A stretch of DNA of 64,000 nucleotides, taken from Shewanella gaetbuli. GTDB lineage: Bacteria > Pseudomonadota > Gammaproteobacteria > Enterobacterales > Shewanellaceae. The notes under the pieces are model-generated. The model was not told the DNA's origin. It ran no database searches and saw only the letters and a program-made list of their open reading frames with translations. Location: the NCBI RefSeq assembly GCF_023284065.1, contig NZ_JAKIKP010000003.1, positions 310,001 through 374,000 on the forward strand, read 5' to 3'. Shown in pieces: positions 44,526 through 54,177 of the stretch. Within the stretch, counting starts at the first letter, position 1; each line of letters opens with the position of its first letter. The position numbers were made by a program, and so were the translations under genes.

Positions 44526-45560
44526 ATGACGCAAATCACTATTACCACTCCTGACGATTGGCACCTACATTTTCGCGATGGCGATATGCTTGGCGAAACC
44601 GTTACTGCCACTGCACGCCTGTTTAAACGTGCGATTGTGATGCCTAATTTGGTTCCCCCTGTGACGAATGCCGACATGGCCAGCGCATACCGTGAGCGTA
44701 TTTTAGCCGCGCGCCCACAAGGTAGTCAGTTTGAACCGTTAATGACGTTGTTTTTAACCAATAACACCACGGCACAAGATATTATTGATGCCAAAGCCGC
44801 AGGGGTTGTTGCTGCTAAACTATACCCAGCGGGTGCGACTACCAACTCAGATGCAGCTGTTAAAGCATTAGATGCGTTATTTCCTATTTTTGAAGTAATG
44901 GCCGAACAAGGCATGTTGTTGTTAGTGCACGGTGAAGTAACTGAATCACACATTGATATTTTTGATCGTGAAAAAGCCTTTATTGATCGTTATATGTCGC
45001 GCATTGTGTCGGCTATGCCACAATTAAAAGTGGTGTTTGAGCACATTACCACTAAAGACGCGGCCGAGTTTGTTGCAGAAGCGCCAAGCAATATTGCAGC
45101 AACCATTACCCCACAGCACTTATTATTGAACCGTAATGACTTATTAGTCGGTGGTGTTCGCCCGCATAATTTCTGCTTACCTGTGTTAAAGCGCAATATT
45201 CATCAGCAAGCATTACAAGCGGCAGTGGCTACGGGGTCAAGTAAGTTCTTTTTAGGAACAGACTCAGCGCCTCATGAAAAACACCGTAAAGAATCAGCTT
45301 GTGGTTGCGCCGGTTGTTACAGCGCATGGAGCGCGTTAGAGCTGTATGCTCAAGTATTTGATGACTTAGGGGCATTAGATAAACTGGAAGGTTTTGCCAG
45401 CTTACACGGGGCTGACTTTTATGGTTTACCACGTAATACAGGCACAGTGACGTTAGTTAAACAAGAGTGGACGGTTCCTGAAGAAATTATTTTACCGAAT
45501 GGTAATCCTATTGTGCCATTTTTTGCGGGCCAAAAAGTGAACTGGAAAGTTAAAGCTTAA
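44526..45560 (+). CDS. pyrC: dihydroorotase, class II
   Basis: Catalyses cyclisation of carbamoyl-aspartate to dihydroorotate in pyrimidine synthesis; a Zn-dependent amidohydrolase of 344 residues, as in E. coli PyrC. Metal ligands are visible: HLHFRDGD at about 14-21, the carboxylated Lys in [11 protein letters not shown] (about 99), His in HGE (about 136) and FEHITT (about 174), and Asp in LGTDSAPH (about 247). ATG at 44526 follows TAGGGTAGC. Single gene with its own terminator. Confidence 0.96.
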   Translation: MTQITITTPDDWHLHFRDGDMLGETVTATARLFKRAIVMPNLVPPVTNADMASAYRERILAARPQGSQFEPLMTLFLTNNTTAQDIIDAKAAGVVAAKLYPAGATTNSDAAVKALDALFPIFEVMAEQGMLLLVHGEVTESHIDIFDREKAFIDRYMSRIVSAMPQLKVVFEHITTKDAAEFVAEAPSNIAATITPQHLLLNRNDLLVGGVRPHNFCLPVLKRNIHQQALQAAVATGSSKFFLGTDSAPHEKHRKESACGCAGCYSAWSALELYAQVFDDLGALDKLEGFASLHGADFYGLPRNTGTVTLVKQEWTVPEEIILPNGNPIVPFFAGQKVNWKVKA

Positions 45561-45590
45561 CTAAAAAGTGATTGCTTTCTGCTGTCTGTT

Positions 45591-45636
45591 ACAGGCTTTG
45601 AGTGGGTTTAAATAGCTCATTTAAAGCCTGTTTTTA
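45591..45636 (+). terminator. pyrC terminator
   Basis: ACAGGCTTT (45591-45599) pairs with AAAGCCTGT (45623-45631), with a smaller inner GAG/CTC pairing, and runs into TTTTAT, 31 bases after the pyrC stop. Confidence 0.75.
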
Positions 45637-45714
45637 TATCTGAATTCAAATGCTTATTGCAGGGTCTGCCTGGGTAATCCTCTGAACGTATACCTGTTAA
45701 CCTATAGCTCTTAA

Positions 45715-45738
45715 TCTAAAGCCCTTACTCTAAAGCCC
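45715..45738. repeat. two TCTAAAGCCC copies 14 bases apart
   Basis: TCTAAAGCCC occurs at 45715-45724 and 45729-45738. The first seven bases equal the complement of the heptamer repeated six times at 37621-37662, so it may be a degenerate trace of the same repeat type. Confidence 0.5.
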
Positions 45739-45753
45739 CATAATGTCATTTTG

Positions 45754-46644
45754 CTAAATATCTAATCGTAATTGATCAACTGAGTTAGCTTCAGGTAGCG
45801 AATTATCTAACAGCTTTATTGGCGCAATTGAGTGCGTGCTACATTCACGGATCATGTCGTTTAATGTTACTGCTAACTCGGGGGCAGCAACATTATCTGG
45901 GGTATGAATAAATACATAGGGTTGCCTACCTTGCTCAATCCACTGGGCGATTTTATGAGCCCACTTACCAAAATATGCCTGATTAATTTCACTGTTAAGC
46001 TCGCCAATAAAACGCACTACTGGTTGCTGAGCGGTAGCGATAGGGTGAACAGGCACTTTAGGTTTTTTTTGTTGACCATCAATAATTGCGGGATGGTCAG
46101 GTGTAGCTGCAAAAACCGGTCTGGTGTCAATGATAATGCGGTTACTGTGATGTTTTATCAGCACTTGATTGAGCGCTTTTTCATGCTCTCCTTTATCAAA
46201 AAATGCCAAATGTCTTACTTCAACACCCACGGTTAATTCTTTAGGGAATTGCGCTAAAAAGCGGTCGAGGTTTGCAAGTGAATGCGGACCAAATTTTGCG
46301 GGTAATTGAATTTTCCAAATGGCCGTTTTTTCTATCAGCGGGGCCATGGTGTCAAAAAAGGCTTTTAGCTCTGCATTACAGTGTTGCAGTTGTAAATCAT
46401 GGGTAATGGTTTTGGGTAGCTTGAAAGTAAACTTAAAGTGCTCATCCACAGCATCGCGCCAGTTCTGAACGCTGGTTAATTTGGGCAATGCGTAAAAAGT
46501 GGTATTGCCCTCAACAGTGTTAAATACCTGAGCGTATTTCTCTAAACGTTGAGTGGTGGTGCCATTGCCGTAAAGGCTATTTTTCCACTGTGGCAGTGAC
46601 CACATGGCCAGCCCTAATCTCAACCGAGGTTGGTCGCCTTGCAT
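45754..46644 (-). CDS. DUF72 domain-containing protein (YecE-like)
   Basis: A 296-residue TIM-barrel protein of the DUF72 family. The opening RLRLGLAMWSLPQWKNSLY, the segment FNTVEGNTTFYALP (about 42-55) and KLPKTITHDLQL (about 75-86) are the family hallmarks; IDTRPVF and FIHTPDN lie later. The biochemical activity of DUF72 is not established to my knowledge. ATG at 46644; it is divergent from the penicillin-binding protein gene across about 240 bases. Confidence 0.88.
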   Translation of the reverse strand: MQGDQPRLRLGLAMWSLPQWKNSLYGNGTTTQRLEKYAQVFNTVEGNTTFYALPKLTSVQNWRDAVDEHFKFTFKLPKTITHDLQLQHCNAELKAFFDTMAPLIEKTAIWKIQLPAKFGPHSLANLDRFLAQFPKELTVGVEVRHLAFFDKGEHEKALNQVLIKHHSNRIIIDTRPVFAATPDHPAIIDGQQKKPKVPVHPIATAQQPVVRFIGELNSEINQAYFGKWAHKIAQWIEQGRQPYVFIHTPDNVAAPELAVTLNDMIRECSTHSIAPIKLLDNSLPEANSVDQLRLDI

Positions 46645-46887
46645 ACAATCCTTAATGATTCTTCAAGTTATAAAACATCCGTTAACCATTTATAAAACGA
46701 TTTATTTTCAATGTCTCATCTATCACCGTGATAAATGGTTCTGTTAAAATAGCCTAGGCCAGTTAAAATCACACTATAATAAACAGCTTAGCCAAAACAA
46801 ATGAACGTTAAAAATGAATCGTAGCGATATTAGTGTGTCACTATCTGCAGTGCAGTAGTGAATCTATACCGCATCAATGGAGTGATA

Positions 46888-49800
46888 GTGTCAGAACCCA
46901 CCCAAGATATGAAGTTTGATAATTATCGTCCCAAATTATCATCTCAACCTAAGGTTAAAAAATCGACTAGAAAGTTAAAGTGGTTGCTGTTTTTATTGAT
47001 GTTAATAGCAGCGATAGGGGGATTCATTGCTTATGAAATTAAAACCTCTTATTTTCAGTCAAAGTGGCTGCATGAATATGCCAATAAGCTGACCTATCAA
47101 CTATATCCCTTTAAAACCACTGAAGTGATATACCCTCAATATGGGCCATTTGATATTCGCCACGGTTATACCCAGTTACCACAATATATCGACAAACTGA
47201 TCAGCAATGGTTTTGTGATAAAACAGCAGGCGGGCTTTTCTCCATTGTTGATGGAATATGCTCAGCAAGGTTTTTTCCCTCCGTATAATGAAAAAACACA
47301 GTCAGGATTAATTGTAAAAGACTGTCGTAATCAAACGGTATTTAATGGCACATATCCTAAACGGGTATATCAAGCGAGCAATGAGATTCCTCAAGAAGTG
47401 ATGAATACCCTGTTGTTTATTGAAAATAGGCAACTATGGAACCCAGAGCCTCACTATAATCCTGTGATTGACTGGCCAAGGTTTGCGGTAGCGGTGACCA
47501 CTAAATTAGCTGATATTGTTGGCATTGATATGCCGAATGCGGGAGGCAGTACCTTAGCTACCCAAATAGAGAAGTTTCGACATTCTGAATTTGGCCTGAC
47601 ATTAAGTATCCAAGACAAGTTGCTGCAAATTGGTTCAGCAATGGTAAGGGTATATCAACCCAGCGAAAACACCCTTGAAGCAAGAAAGCGAATTGCGCAA
47701 GATTATTTGAATACGGTTCCATTATCATCCGCGCCCGGTTTTGGTGAGGTTAACGGTATTGGAGATGGATTATGGGCATGGTTTAAAACTGATTTTGAAC
47801 GGGCTAATGCCTTATTAACGCCTCCTTTTAAGGCTGAAGAAACCCAAGAGCGTGGTCAGGTTTTTCGACAAATTGTCGCGTTAATGATCGCCCAAAGGCG
47901 TCCTTCTTATTATTTATTACAAGGGCATGATGACTTAGAAAGCTTAGTGGATAGTCATTTACGGCTTTTGGTCAGCGCAGCATTAATAGATCCGCAATTA
48001 ATGAGTGCGGCCATGGTGCAAAAATTAACGTTTAATCACACTCGAGTGGCTAGCAATGCATCATTAAATAAAGGCGTAAAATCGATAAGAGTGAGTGCAG
48101 GGCAGCTTTTATCAAGTAATTTATTTGACTTAGACCGTTTAGATTTAACCATCAACAGCACTATTAAAGGTGACTTACAAAATGAGGTAAGTGATTACTT
48201 ACAAGGCTTAGCTCTGCCTCAAAATGCTCAAGCAGCGGGATTATTAGGTGAGCGTTTACTTACAACGCAACAGCTTGGAAACGTTACCTACAGCTTTACC
48301 CTATTAGAAAAACGCGCTAATGCCAATGTGGTTCGGGTTCAGTCGGACAGCTCAGGTCAGCCTTTTGATATTAACCAAGGCAGTAAGTTAGAGCTTGGCT
48401 CAACCGCAAAATTACGGGTGTTGGCTACTTATCTTGATATTGTGGCTGAGTTACAACAACGCTTTGCCAGCAAAACAGTGGCCGATTTATATCAGGTTGA
48501 AATTGATGCTAAAGATACTATTACGCGATGGGTTGTGGATTACCTGATTAACACTCGAGATAAAAACCTAGCCAGAATGTTAGATGCCGCTCTTGAGCGT
48601 CGTTATTCAGCCTCGCCTAACGAGCGCTTTTTTACTGGTGGTGGCTTACATGTATTTAATAATTTTCAATCTAAAGAAGATAACCGCAACCCAACATTAT
48701 ATGAAGCATTACAAGACTCGGTTAATTTGCCTTTTGTACGTGTGATGCAAGAAATCGTTAACTACAGCAGTAGTTACAACAATGAGGGGAGCTTAGCTCA
48801 GCTGCTTAAAAATGATAAAGATCCTCGTCGGGAAGAGTACCTTAAAGCCTTTGCTAAAAGAGAAGGCGGTACCTTTGTAAAACGCTTTTATAGAAAATAT
48901 AAGTCGTTGTCTAATGATGAAAAACTGAAAAAGTTTTATCAAGGAATTCAAAATACAGAATCACGATTAGCCGCTACGTTTAGGTATTTAGAGCCTGAAA
49001 AAGGCGCTAAAGAGCTACAAGATTTTTTAAGTAGCAAAATAGCCAATAAGACCTACAACAATAAACAAATCAATCAGCTGTATTTTAAATATGGTGAAGA
49101 CAAGTTTAATTTGGCTGATCAAGGCTATATTGCCAGAGTCCACCCATTAGAGTTATGGGTGTTAAAATATTTACTACAACAGCCTGACGCGAGTTTATCT
49201 GCAACTTTAGCAGACAGCCAATCGACGCTAGTGGGCGTATACAGTTGGTTGTTTAGAACGCGTTCTCAATCTGCTCGAGATCAACGTATCAAAGTGATGT
49301 TAGAGGTAGAAGCATTTTTAAGTATTCATCAACGTTGGCAACGGATGGGCTACCCATTTGATTTCTTAGTGCCGTCATTAGGTTCAGCATTAGGGAGCTC
49401 GGGTGACCGCCCAAGTGCACTGGCTGAGCTAATGGGGATCATTCAAAACGATGGCGTAAAATTGCCCACAAGAAGAATTAATAAGTTCCACTTTGCTCAA
49501 CATACACCATATGAGGTTGAACTAGCACACCCAAGTATTGATGACTTTGAACACTCAAAGGCGATACAAGCATTGAAGCCTGATGTGGCTAAAGCCCTTA
49601 AAAGGGCCTTAACCAATGTGGTAGAACATGGTACGGCAAAAAGGTTAAAAGATGCTTTGTTGACCAGCAGTGGACAGCCAATACAGATTGGGGGTAAAAC
49701 AGGTACTGGTGATAATCGAATCGCGACTGAGATTAAAGATGGCCGTAAAGTGGCCTCTACCGCCATGAATAGAACCGCCACCTTTGTATTCTATTTAGGT

Positions 49801-49971
49801 GACAATTATTTTGGCACACTAACAGCGTTTGTACCTGGGGCTAAAGCTGATGATTTTAGCTTTACCTCAGCTTTGCCATTACAGGTGTTAAAAGGAATGT
49901 TACCTATATTAACCCCTCATTTGTTTAGTGAGCAGGGTGGATGTATGGATATCAACCAAATGCCACATTAA
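46888..49971 (+). CDS. large divergent bifunctional penicillin-binding protein (GT51 plus transpeptidase)
   Basis: A 1027-residue peptidoglycan synthase-like protein. A basic N-terminus and one transmembrane helix (about 31-52) precede a GT51 domain with FIENRQLW (about 177; class A PBPs have E-D) and GGSTLATQ (about 219-226; usual GGSTITQQ). The transpeptidase domain has all three motifs: STAK (Ser505), SVN (611-613) and KTG (937-939). A long insertion separates SVN from KTG. GTG at 46888 is preferred because GGAG lies five bases before it; a GTG ten codons upstream has no site. It is longer than PBP1a (850). It may be a specialised class A enzyme, not the housekeeping one. Confidence 0.82.
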   Translation: MSEPTQDMKFDNYRPKLSSQPKVKKSTRKLKWLLFLLMLIAAIGGFIAYEIKTSYFQSKWLHEYANKLTYQLYPFKTTEVIYPQYGPFDIRHGYTQLPQYIDKLISNGFVIKQQAGFSPLLMEYAQQGFFPPYNEKTQSGLIVKDCRNQTVFNGTYPKRVYQASNEIPQEVMNTLLFIENRQLWNPEPHYNPVIDWPRFAVAVTTKLADIVGIDMPNAGGSTLATQIEKFRHSEFGLTLSIQDKLLQIGSAMVRVYQPSENTLEARKRIAQDYLNTVPLSSAPGFGEVNGIGDGLWAWFKTDFERANALLTPPFKAEETQERGQVFRQIVALMIAQRRPSYYLLQGHDDLESLVDSHLRLLVSAALIDPQLMSAAMVQKLTFNHTRVASNASLNKGVKSIRVSAGQLLSSNLFDLDRLDLTINSTIKGDLQNEVSDYLQGLALPQNAQAAGLLGERLLTTQQLGNVTYSFTLLEKRANANVVRVQSDSSGQPFDINQGSKLELGSTAKLRVLATYLDIVAELQQRFASKTVADLYQVEIDAKDTITRWVVDYLINTRDKNLARMLDAALERRYSASPNERFFTGGGLHVFNNFQSKEDNRNPTLYEALQDSVNLPFVRVMQEIVNYSSSYNNEGSLAQLLKNDKDPRREEYLKAFAKREGGTFVKRFYRKYKSLSNDEKLKKFYQGIQNTESRLAATFRYLEPEKGAKELQDFLSSKIANKTYNNKQINQLYFKYGEDKFNLADQGYIARVHPLELWVLKYLLQQPDASLSATLADSQSTLVGVYSWLFRTRSQSARDQRIKVMLEVEAFLSIHQRWQRMGYPFDFLVPSLGSALGSSGDRPSALAELMGIIQNDGVKLPTRRINKFHFAQHTPYEVELAHPSIDDFEHSKAIQALKPDVAKALKRALTNVVEHGTAKRLKDALLTSSGQPIQIGGKTGTGDNRIATEIKDGRKVASTAMNRTATFVFYLGDNYFGTLTAFVPGAKADDFSFTSALPLQVLKGMLPILTPHLFSEQGGCMDINQMPH

Positions 49972-50000
49972 GGTGGAGTTTGGTGAAATAAAACCAATAA

Positions 50001-50030
50001 AAAAGTCAGCTAAAAGCTGACTTTTTTATT
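50001..50030. terminator. bidirectional terminator
   Basis: The 11-bp stem AAAAGTCAGCT (50001-50011) with AGCTGACTTTT (50015-50025) is flanked by A and T runs, between the convergent PBP and ppaC genes. Confidence 0.88.
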
Positions 50031-50081
50031 TGAGTTACCCTTACAAAAACGGCTAACTCAATTATTTATCACCTTAGGTGA

Positions 50082-51002
50082 TTAAGCAAAGGCGTCTTGT
50101 AACGCTGGTACAACTTGCTTCTTACGGCTCAGTACGCCATCAAGCCATACTTTACCGTCTAAGGTTGCTTTACCGTAGGCGCGTTCAGTTAAGTCTGCGC
50201 TGTCAGAAACCACTAATACTTCACTGCCTTCTTTCATAATATCGGTTAGCAATAGCATTACAGTGTGGCGGTTACCTTCTTGTTTAAGTGCGGCAATATC
50301 TGCTTCTAACTCGGCTTTTATAGAATCAAAAACAGATAGATCGATTACTTCTAGTTGGCCAATACCCACTAAGTTTCCGTTCATGTTGAAGTCTTTAAAG
50401 TCACGCATAACAAGGTCACGCGCAGGCGTTCCCTCAACGGCAGACTTCACTTTAAACATATCCATACCTACTGCTTTAAAGTCTTCAATTCCGGCAATTT
50501 CAGCTAATGCTTCAACGCAGCGAATATCTGCAGTGGTACAGGTTGGTGATTTAAAGATCACTGTGTCACTTAAAATTGCACACATCATGATGCCTGCGAT
50601 ATTGGCAGGAATTTCGACTTGGTAGAAGTCATACATCATTTTAATAACCGTGTTTGAACAACCTACAGGACGGATCCAACACTCAAGCGGTGTAGAGGTG
50701 GTTAAATCACCTAATTTATGGTGATCAACAATGCCCACAATCGTCGCTTCGCTGATATCGTCTGGTGCTTGGGTGACTTCTGAATGGTCAACAATGTAAA
50801 CATTCTCGCCAGCATAGCTGGTTTTATACTCAGGAGCTTCAAAGCCGAACTTGTCTAAAATAAACGCCGTTTCTGGTGAAAGCTCACCAAGACGTGCCGC
50901 AATAGCCGGCTCGCCAATTTGATTTTTTAAGTACGCTAATGCGATTGCACCACAAATTGAATCTGAATCTGGGATTTTATGACCCACTACATACATTGAC
51001 AT
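50082..51002 (-). CDS. ppaC: manganese-dependent (family II) inorganic pyrophosphatase
   Basis: Hydrolyses PPi to phosphate in the cytoplasm with Mn or Co. A DHH-family enzyme of 306 residues; motifs are GHKIPDSDSI (7-16), VDHSE (about 70), VDHHKLGD (about 92-99) and the C-terminal substrate-binding SRKKQVVP (about 291-298). No CBS domains, so not nucleotide-regulated. ATG follows GAGGAGT. Family II enzymes are mainly Gram-positive but occur in Vibrio and Shewanella. Confidence 0.95.
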   Translation of the reverse strand: MSMYVVGHKIPDSDSICGAIALAYLKNQIGEPAIAARLGELSPETAFILDKFGFEAPEYKTSYAGENVYIVDHSEVTQAPDDISEATIVGIVDHHKLGDLTTSTPLECWIRPVGCSNTVIKMMYDFYQVEIPANIAGIMMCAILSDTVIFKSPTCTTADIRCVEALAEIAGIEDFKAVGMDMFKVKSAVEGTPARDLVMRDFKDFNMNGNLVGIGQLEVIDLSVFDSIKAELEADIAALKQEGNRHTVMLLLTDIMKEGSEVLVVSDSADLTERAYGKATLDGKVWLDGVLSRKKQVVPALQDAFA

Positions 51003-51299
51003 TGTAAAGACTCCTCTAAATTTGCGCCGATTTTAGCAAGATTTAAAAGCTTGACCAATCCTTATCCTAAAAAAAGCCTATTCGCTTGTGATTGAGCCAT
51101 TGATTTAGCCTCAGACACCTTCGTTGAGCGAGGGGGAATCGTCGAAGTTGAAAAAATGTAATGATGGAAATAGTTGAATATTGTTAGCGGTTTCTTTGAT
51201 TGAAATTGTCTATAAACACAGGTAGCTTGAAATATTAAATTTATCGTCCAGCTGGTATTTAAACTGTACCACTATGAAGACCTGACTAATGGAATAGAG

Positions 51300-52073
51300 A
51301 TGAAACATCTAAATTTACTGATTATTGGTGTATTACTTGCGGTAGGCAGCTTATTAATTGGCTTACAACTTGGTAAAGCAAAATTAGCCGTTGTCGATAC
51401 AGATACCCCACAAGTGAGTACAGCTGCTAAAATGGGGTCAGAGTTAATTTCCACCTCAAAAGAGACTTCATCTGCTGAAATCGCCTTGTTAACAGAAGAA
51501 ATCAAACAGCTTAAATCGCAACTTGCTCAAAAAGATAGCCTTATTCAATCAATGCAATCGTCTATGGGATTATTAGAGCAACAGGTTGAAATGGCTTATC
51601 AAGATGTAGAGGTTGAACCGGCAGAGGGGACTTCGGGCTTTGACGGCCAGGATGATCAATTTTATACACTATCATTAGAGGAAGCTGAGCAATATATTCC
51701 GGCTCCGTTTGCAAGTGTAATTGCCGAACAGTCAGGTGAATTGGTGAAGTTATTTCAGCGACATCATCAAGATGAAGTCGATTATGATTGGGCAACGCAA
51801 CAAGAACTAAAGTTACATGAGATGCTTGCTAATCAAATTGACAGTCACAATATTAAGGTGGATAGCGTTAGCTGTAAAAAAAATACCTGTGAAATTCGTG
51901 CATATGAATTAGCACCGCAGGCCTGGTTTTCAGTGAGTGCAGCTTTTCAGCAAGCCAATTTAACAGATAATGTCAGCAGTTGGTCTACACTTACAGGCTC
52001 TGAAGAAGAGGCATTAATTTACATGATTAATGAATATAATCGAAATACCGATGAAATAGAAAGTGACCAATAA
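51300..52073 (+). CDS. membrane-anchored coiled-coil protein of unknown function
   Basis: A 257-residue protein with an N-terminal membrane anchor (about 5-25) and a coiled-coil stretch (about 58-98, LLTEEIKQLKSQLAQKDSL). A C-terminal alpha+beta domain contains a Cys pair (SCKKNTCEI, about 196-204) that probably forms a disulfide. The bulk should therefore be periplasmic. ATG at 51300 follows GGAATAGAG. The next gene starts one base after its stop, so they are co-translated. No family recognised. The 297 bases before it (51003-51299) hold only the promoters of this gene and ppaC as far as I can see. Confidence 0.7.
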   Translation: MKHLNLLIIGVLLAVGSLLIGLQLGKAKLAVVDTDTPQVSTAAKMGSELISTSKETSSAEIALLTEEIKQLKSQLAQKDSLIQSMQSSMGLLEQQVEMAYQDVEVEPAEGTSGFDGQDDQFYTLSLEEAEQYIPAPFASVIAEQSGELVKLFQRHHQDEVDYDWATQQELKLHEMLANQIDSHNIKVDSVSCKKNTCEIRAYELAPQAWFSVSAAFQQANLTDNVSSWSTLTGSEEEALIYMINEYNRNTDEIESDQ

Positions 52074-52074
52074 T

Positions 52075-52464
52075 ATGCCGATACTTTTAGGTGTACATCA
52101 TGCGGCGATTATTTGCGCTGATTATCACCGGTCAAAATATTTCTATACCGAAATTTTAGGGCTAACGATTATTGCTGAGAATTATCGTGCGGAACGAGAT
52201 TCTTATAAATTAGATTTAGCATTACCTGACGGTAGCCAAATAGAGTTGTTTTCATTTCCCCAGTCACCTCCAAGGCCTAGTTACCCTGAGGCTCAAGGGT
52301 TACGTCATTTAGCCTTTAAAGTTGAAAATATTGAGCAGGTTGTAGCGCATTTAACCGCATTTGATGTTGAGGTTGAACCCATAAGAGTGGATGAGTTTAC
52401 CGGTAAAAAGTTTACCTTTTTTAATGACCCAGACAATTTGCCCTTAGAGCTGTACCAAATTTAA
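52075..52464 (+). CDS. yaeR: VOC/glyoxalase family protein, YaeR-like
   Basis: A 129-residue single vicinal-oxygen-chelate domain protein, the same length as E. coli YaeR and alike throughout: VHHAAIICADYHRSK, the core LDLALPDGSQIELFSFP, GLRHLAFKV and the terminal FNDPDNLPLELYQ. Metal ligands His8 or His9, Glu and the C-terminal Glu are in place. The function of YaeR is not settled; it is annotated as glyoxalase-like. ATG at 52075 is chosen over a GTG four codons upstream. It directly follows the coiled-coil gene. Confidence 0.85.
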   Translation: MPILLGVHHAAIICADYHRSKYFYTEILGLTIIAENYRAERDSYKLDLALPDGSQIELFSFPQSPPRPSYPEAQGLRHLAFKVENIEQVVAHLTAFDVEVEPIRVDEFTGKKFTFFNDPDNLPLELYQI

Positions 52465-52496
52465 CGATTTTAGGAGCGAGTATTTCACATCTAGAA

Positions 52497-54047
52497 ATGA
52501 ATAAGGACATCAAACAGCTAAATGTGTTGGTGATTGAAAGCGTTGATAACCTACGCACTGTAATCGCCTCTATGCTTATGCAGATGGGGGTTAAACACGT
52601 GTATCAAACCAAACAAACGGCCAGTGCAGTCAGTTACTTATCATCGCATCAAGTGGATGTTATTGTGTGCGAATTAGAGCCTGCTCGAATGGACGGGTTA
52701 GTACTGCTGAAGCAAATTCAAACAGAGTCGAAATGGGCGCATATTCCGTTTGTTGTGGTTTCAAGTATGGTGGAACAGCAAGCGGTGAAGCAGGCAATTC
52801 AAGCAGGTATTTCACAATACATTGTTAAGCCTTTTTCATACAAAATCTTCCAGCAAAGAATGATACGGGCTTTAAATAAACCCTTTGAAGGGGTGCAACC
52901 ATTACTTCAAACCACCCATGACTTTACTTTGGAAGCGGTCGAGATTCCAAATCCGCTTGAGCAGTTATCCATATTGGTTGTTGATGACGACCCCGTGATC
53001 AGGCAGGTTATATTTGATCTGCTCAGTCCTCATTATGATGTTAACTTAGCGAACTCGGCTATTATTGCTCTAGAAACATGCCAGACAGAGGCGATACCTG
53101 ATTTAATTTTACTGGATATTGTGATGCCCGAGATGGACGGCATGATGATGTTACAACAGTTAATGCAACAGCCTAAAACGCGCCATATAAAGGTGATATT
53201 TCTAAGCGGTGAAAATGACAGCTCAAGTGTCATTAAAGGGTTCGAGCTTGGTGCGGTTGATTACATCAGAAAACCCGTGGCACCGAATGAGTTACTGATT
53301 CGAGTGAATACTCATGTTGAAAATATAAACGCCCAAAAACAAGCCAATGAGCGGGTAGACGCGATTTATGAAACAATTAGAGCTAAAGCTGAATATAGCG
53401 ATTTATTGCAAAACCATCTAAAAAATCAACTCACCCTAGTGAGTGAGTCTGCTCAAGCAATGTTTAAAAGCGCTAATCAGAAAAATCAGGTCGAAACTAT
53501 TAGCCAAATTATTGAGCATGGCACTGAAAGACTTAAAGAGTTAGTGGATGTCATTGTTGGGTTGCATGACCTTGATAATCAACATTGCACCGTAAAGCCT
53601 GCGGTATTTGAGTTAGTTGAATTGGTCGAAAATGCCATATCAATGAACTTTGTCCAACTCAAGAAATGTAATTTAGAAATAAAGCGTCTATACGAACCCG
53701 ACGTAATGGTGTTAGCTGAGAAAACCGTTTCTCGCACACTGGTTAATATTCTTTTCCAGTATGCTATATTCATCGCCCCAAGAGGTTCGGCCATCACGGT
53801 AAAAGTGAATATGGGTGAAACCCATGTTCATTGTGAATTTAACATGGTCGAGATGATCACCGACACAGAGTGTAAAGTGGCATTTGAACGCCCAGCAATG
53901 GAACAAACAACAGGGCAGATTAAGCAAGGCTTGTTAACCGCTAAAAGATTAGCAGATATTCAAAATATCAGTTTACAGCTCAACTCAGACTTTGATAACG
54001 GAACACAACTCATTGCGCTGTTTCCGCTTGCATTAAACAAATCATAA
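52497..54047 (+). CDS. two-receiver response regulator with degenerate kinase-like C-terminus
   Basis: A 516-residue cytoplasmic signalling protein. REC1 (about 8-130) has Glu59 in place of the phospho-Asp (VIVCELEPARMDG) and lacks the N-terminal acidic pair, so it is probably locked or non-phosphorylated. REC2 (about 158-280) is canonical: VVDDDP, phospho-Asp207 in LLDIVMPEMDG and the conserved Lys in RKPV. The remainder (about 295-516) resembles a DHp-HATPase module in which the phospho-His and the ATP-lid glycine boxes are missing. Output is probably by protein contact. ATG at 52497, 32 bases after the yaeR-like gene. Confidence 0.8.
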   Translation: MNKDIKQLNVLVIESVDNLRTVIASMLMQMGVKHVYQTKQTASAVSYLSSHQVDVIVCELEPARMDGLVLLKQIQTESKWAHIPFVVVSSMVEQQAVKQAIQAGISQYIVKPFSYKIFQQRMIRALNKPFEGVQPLLQTTHDFTLEAVEIPNPLEQLSILVVDDDPVIRQVIFDLLSPHYDVNLANSAIIALETCQTEAIPDLILLDIVMPEMDGMMMLQQLMQQPKTRHIKVIFLSGENDSSSVIKGFELGAVDYIRKPVAPNELLIRVNTHVENINAQKQANERVDAIYETIRAKAEYSDLLQNHLKNQLTLVSESAQAMFKSANQKNQVETISQIIEHGTERLKELVDVIVGLHDLDNQHCTVKPAVFELVELVENAISMNFVQLKKCNLEIKRLYEPDVMVLAEKTVSRTLVNILFQYAIFIAPRGSAITVKVNMGETHVHCEFNMVEMITDTECKVAFERPAMEQTTGQIKQGLLTAKRLADIQNISLQLNSDFDNGTQLIALFPLALNKS

Positions 54048-54177
54048 ATTACCGGTTAGTGTTTTAATATCATTTCAATGAATCATTCTGTTGAATTAAG
54101 ATAAAATTAAGCCTGCTTATGTAGGCTCCCGCCAAATTTTTCGTTGTAACCTTATCAGTCTTGGAGTGTTAATTTAT

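Noticed and set aside
54110..54127. Terminator after the two-receiver gene (AGCCT/AGGCT)
   Set aside because: Only five base pairs and no T-run next to the stem.
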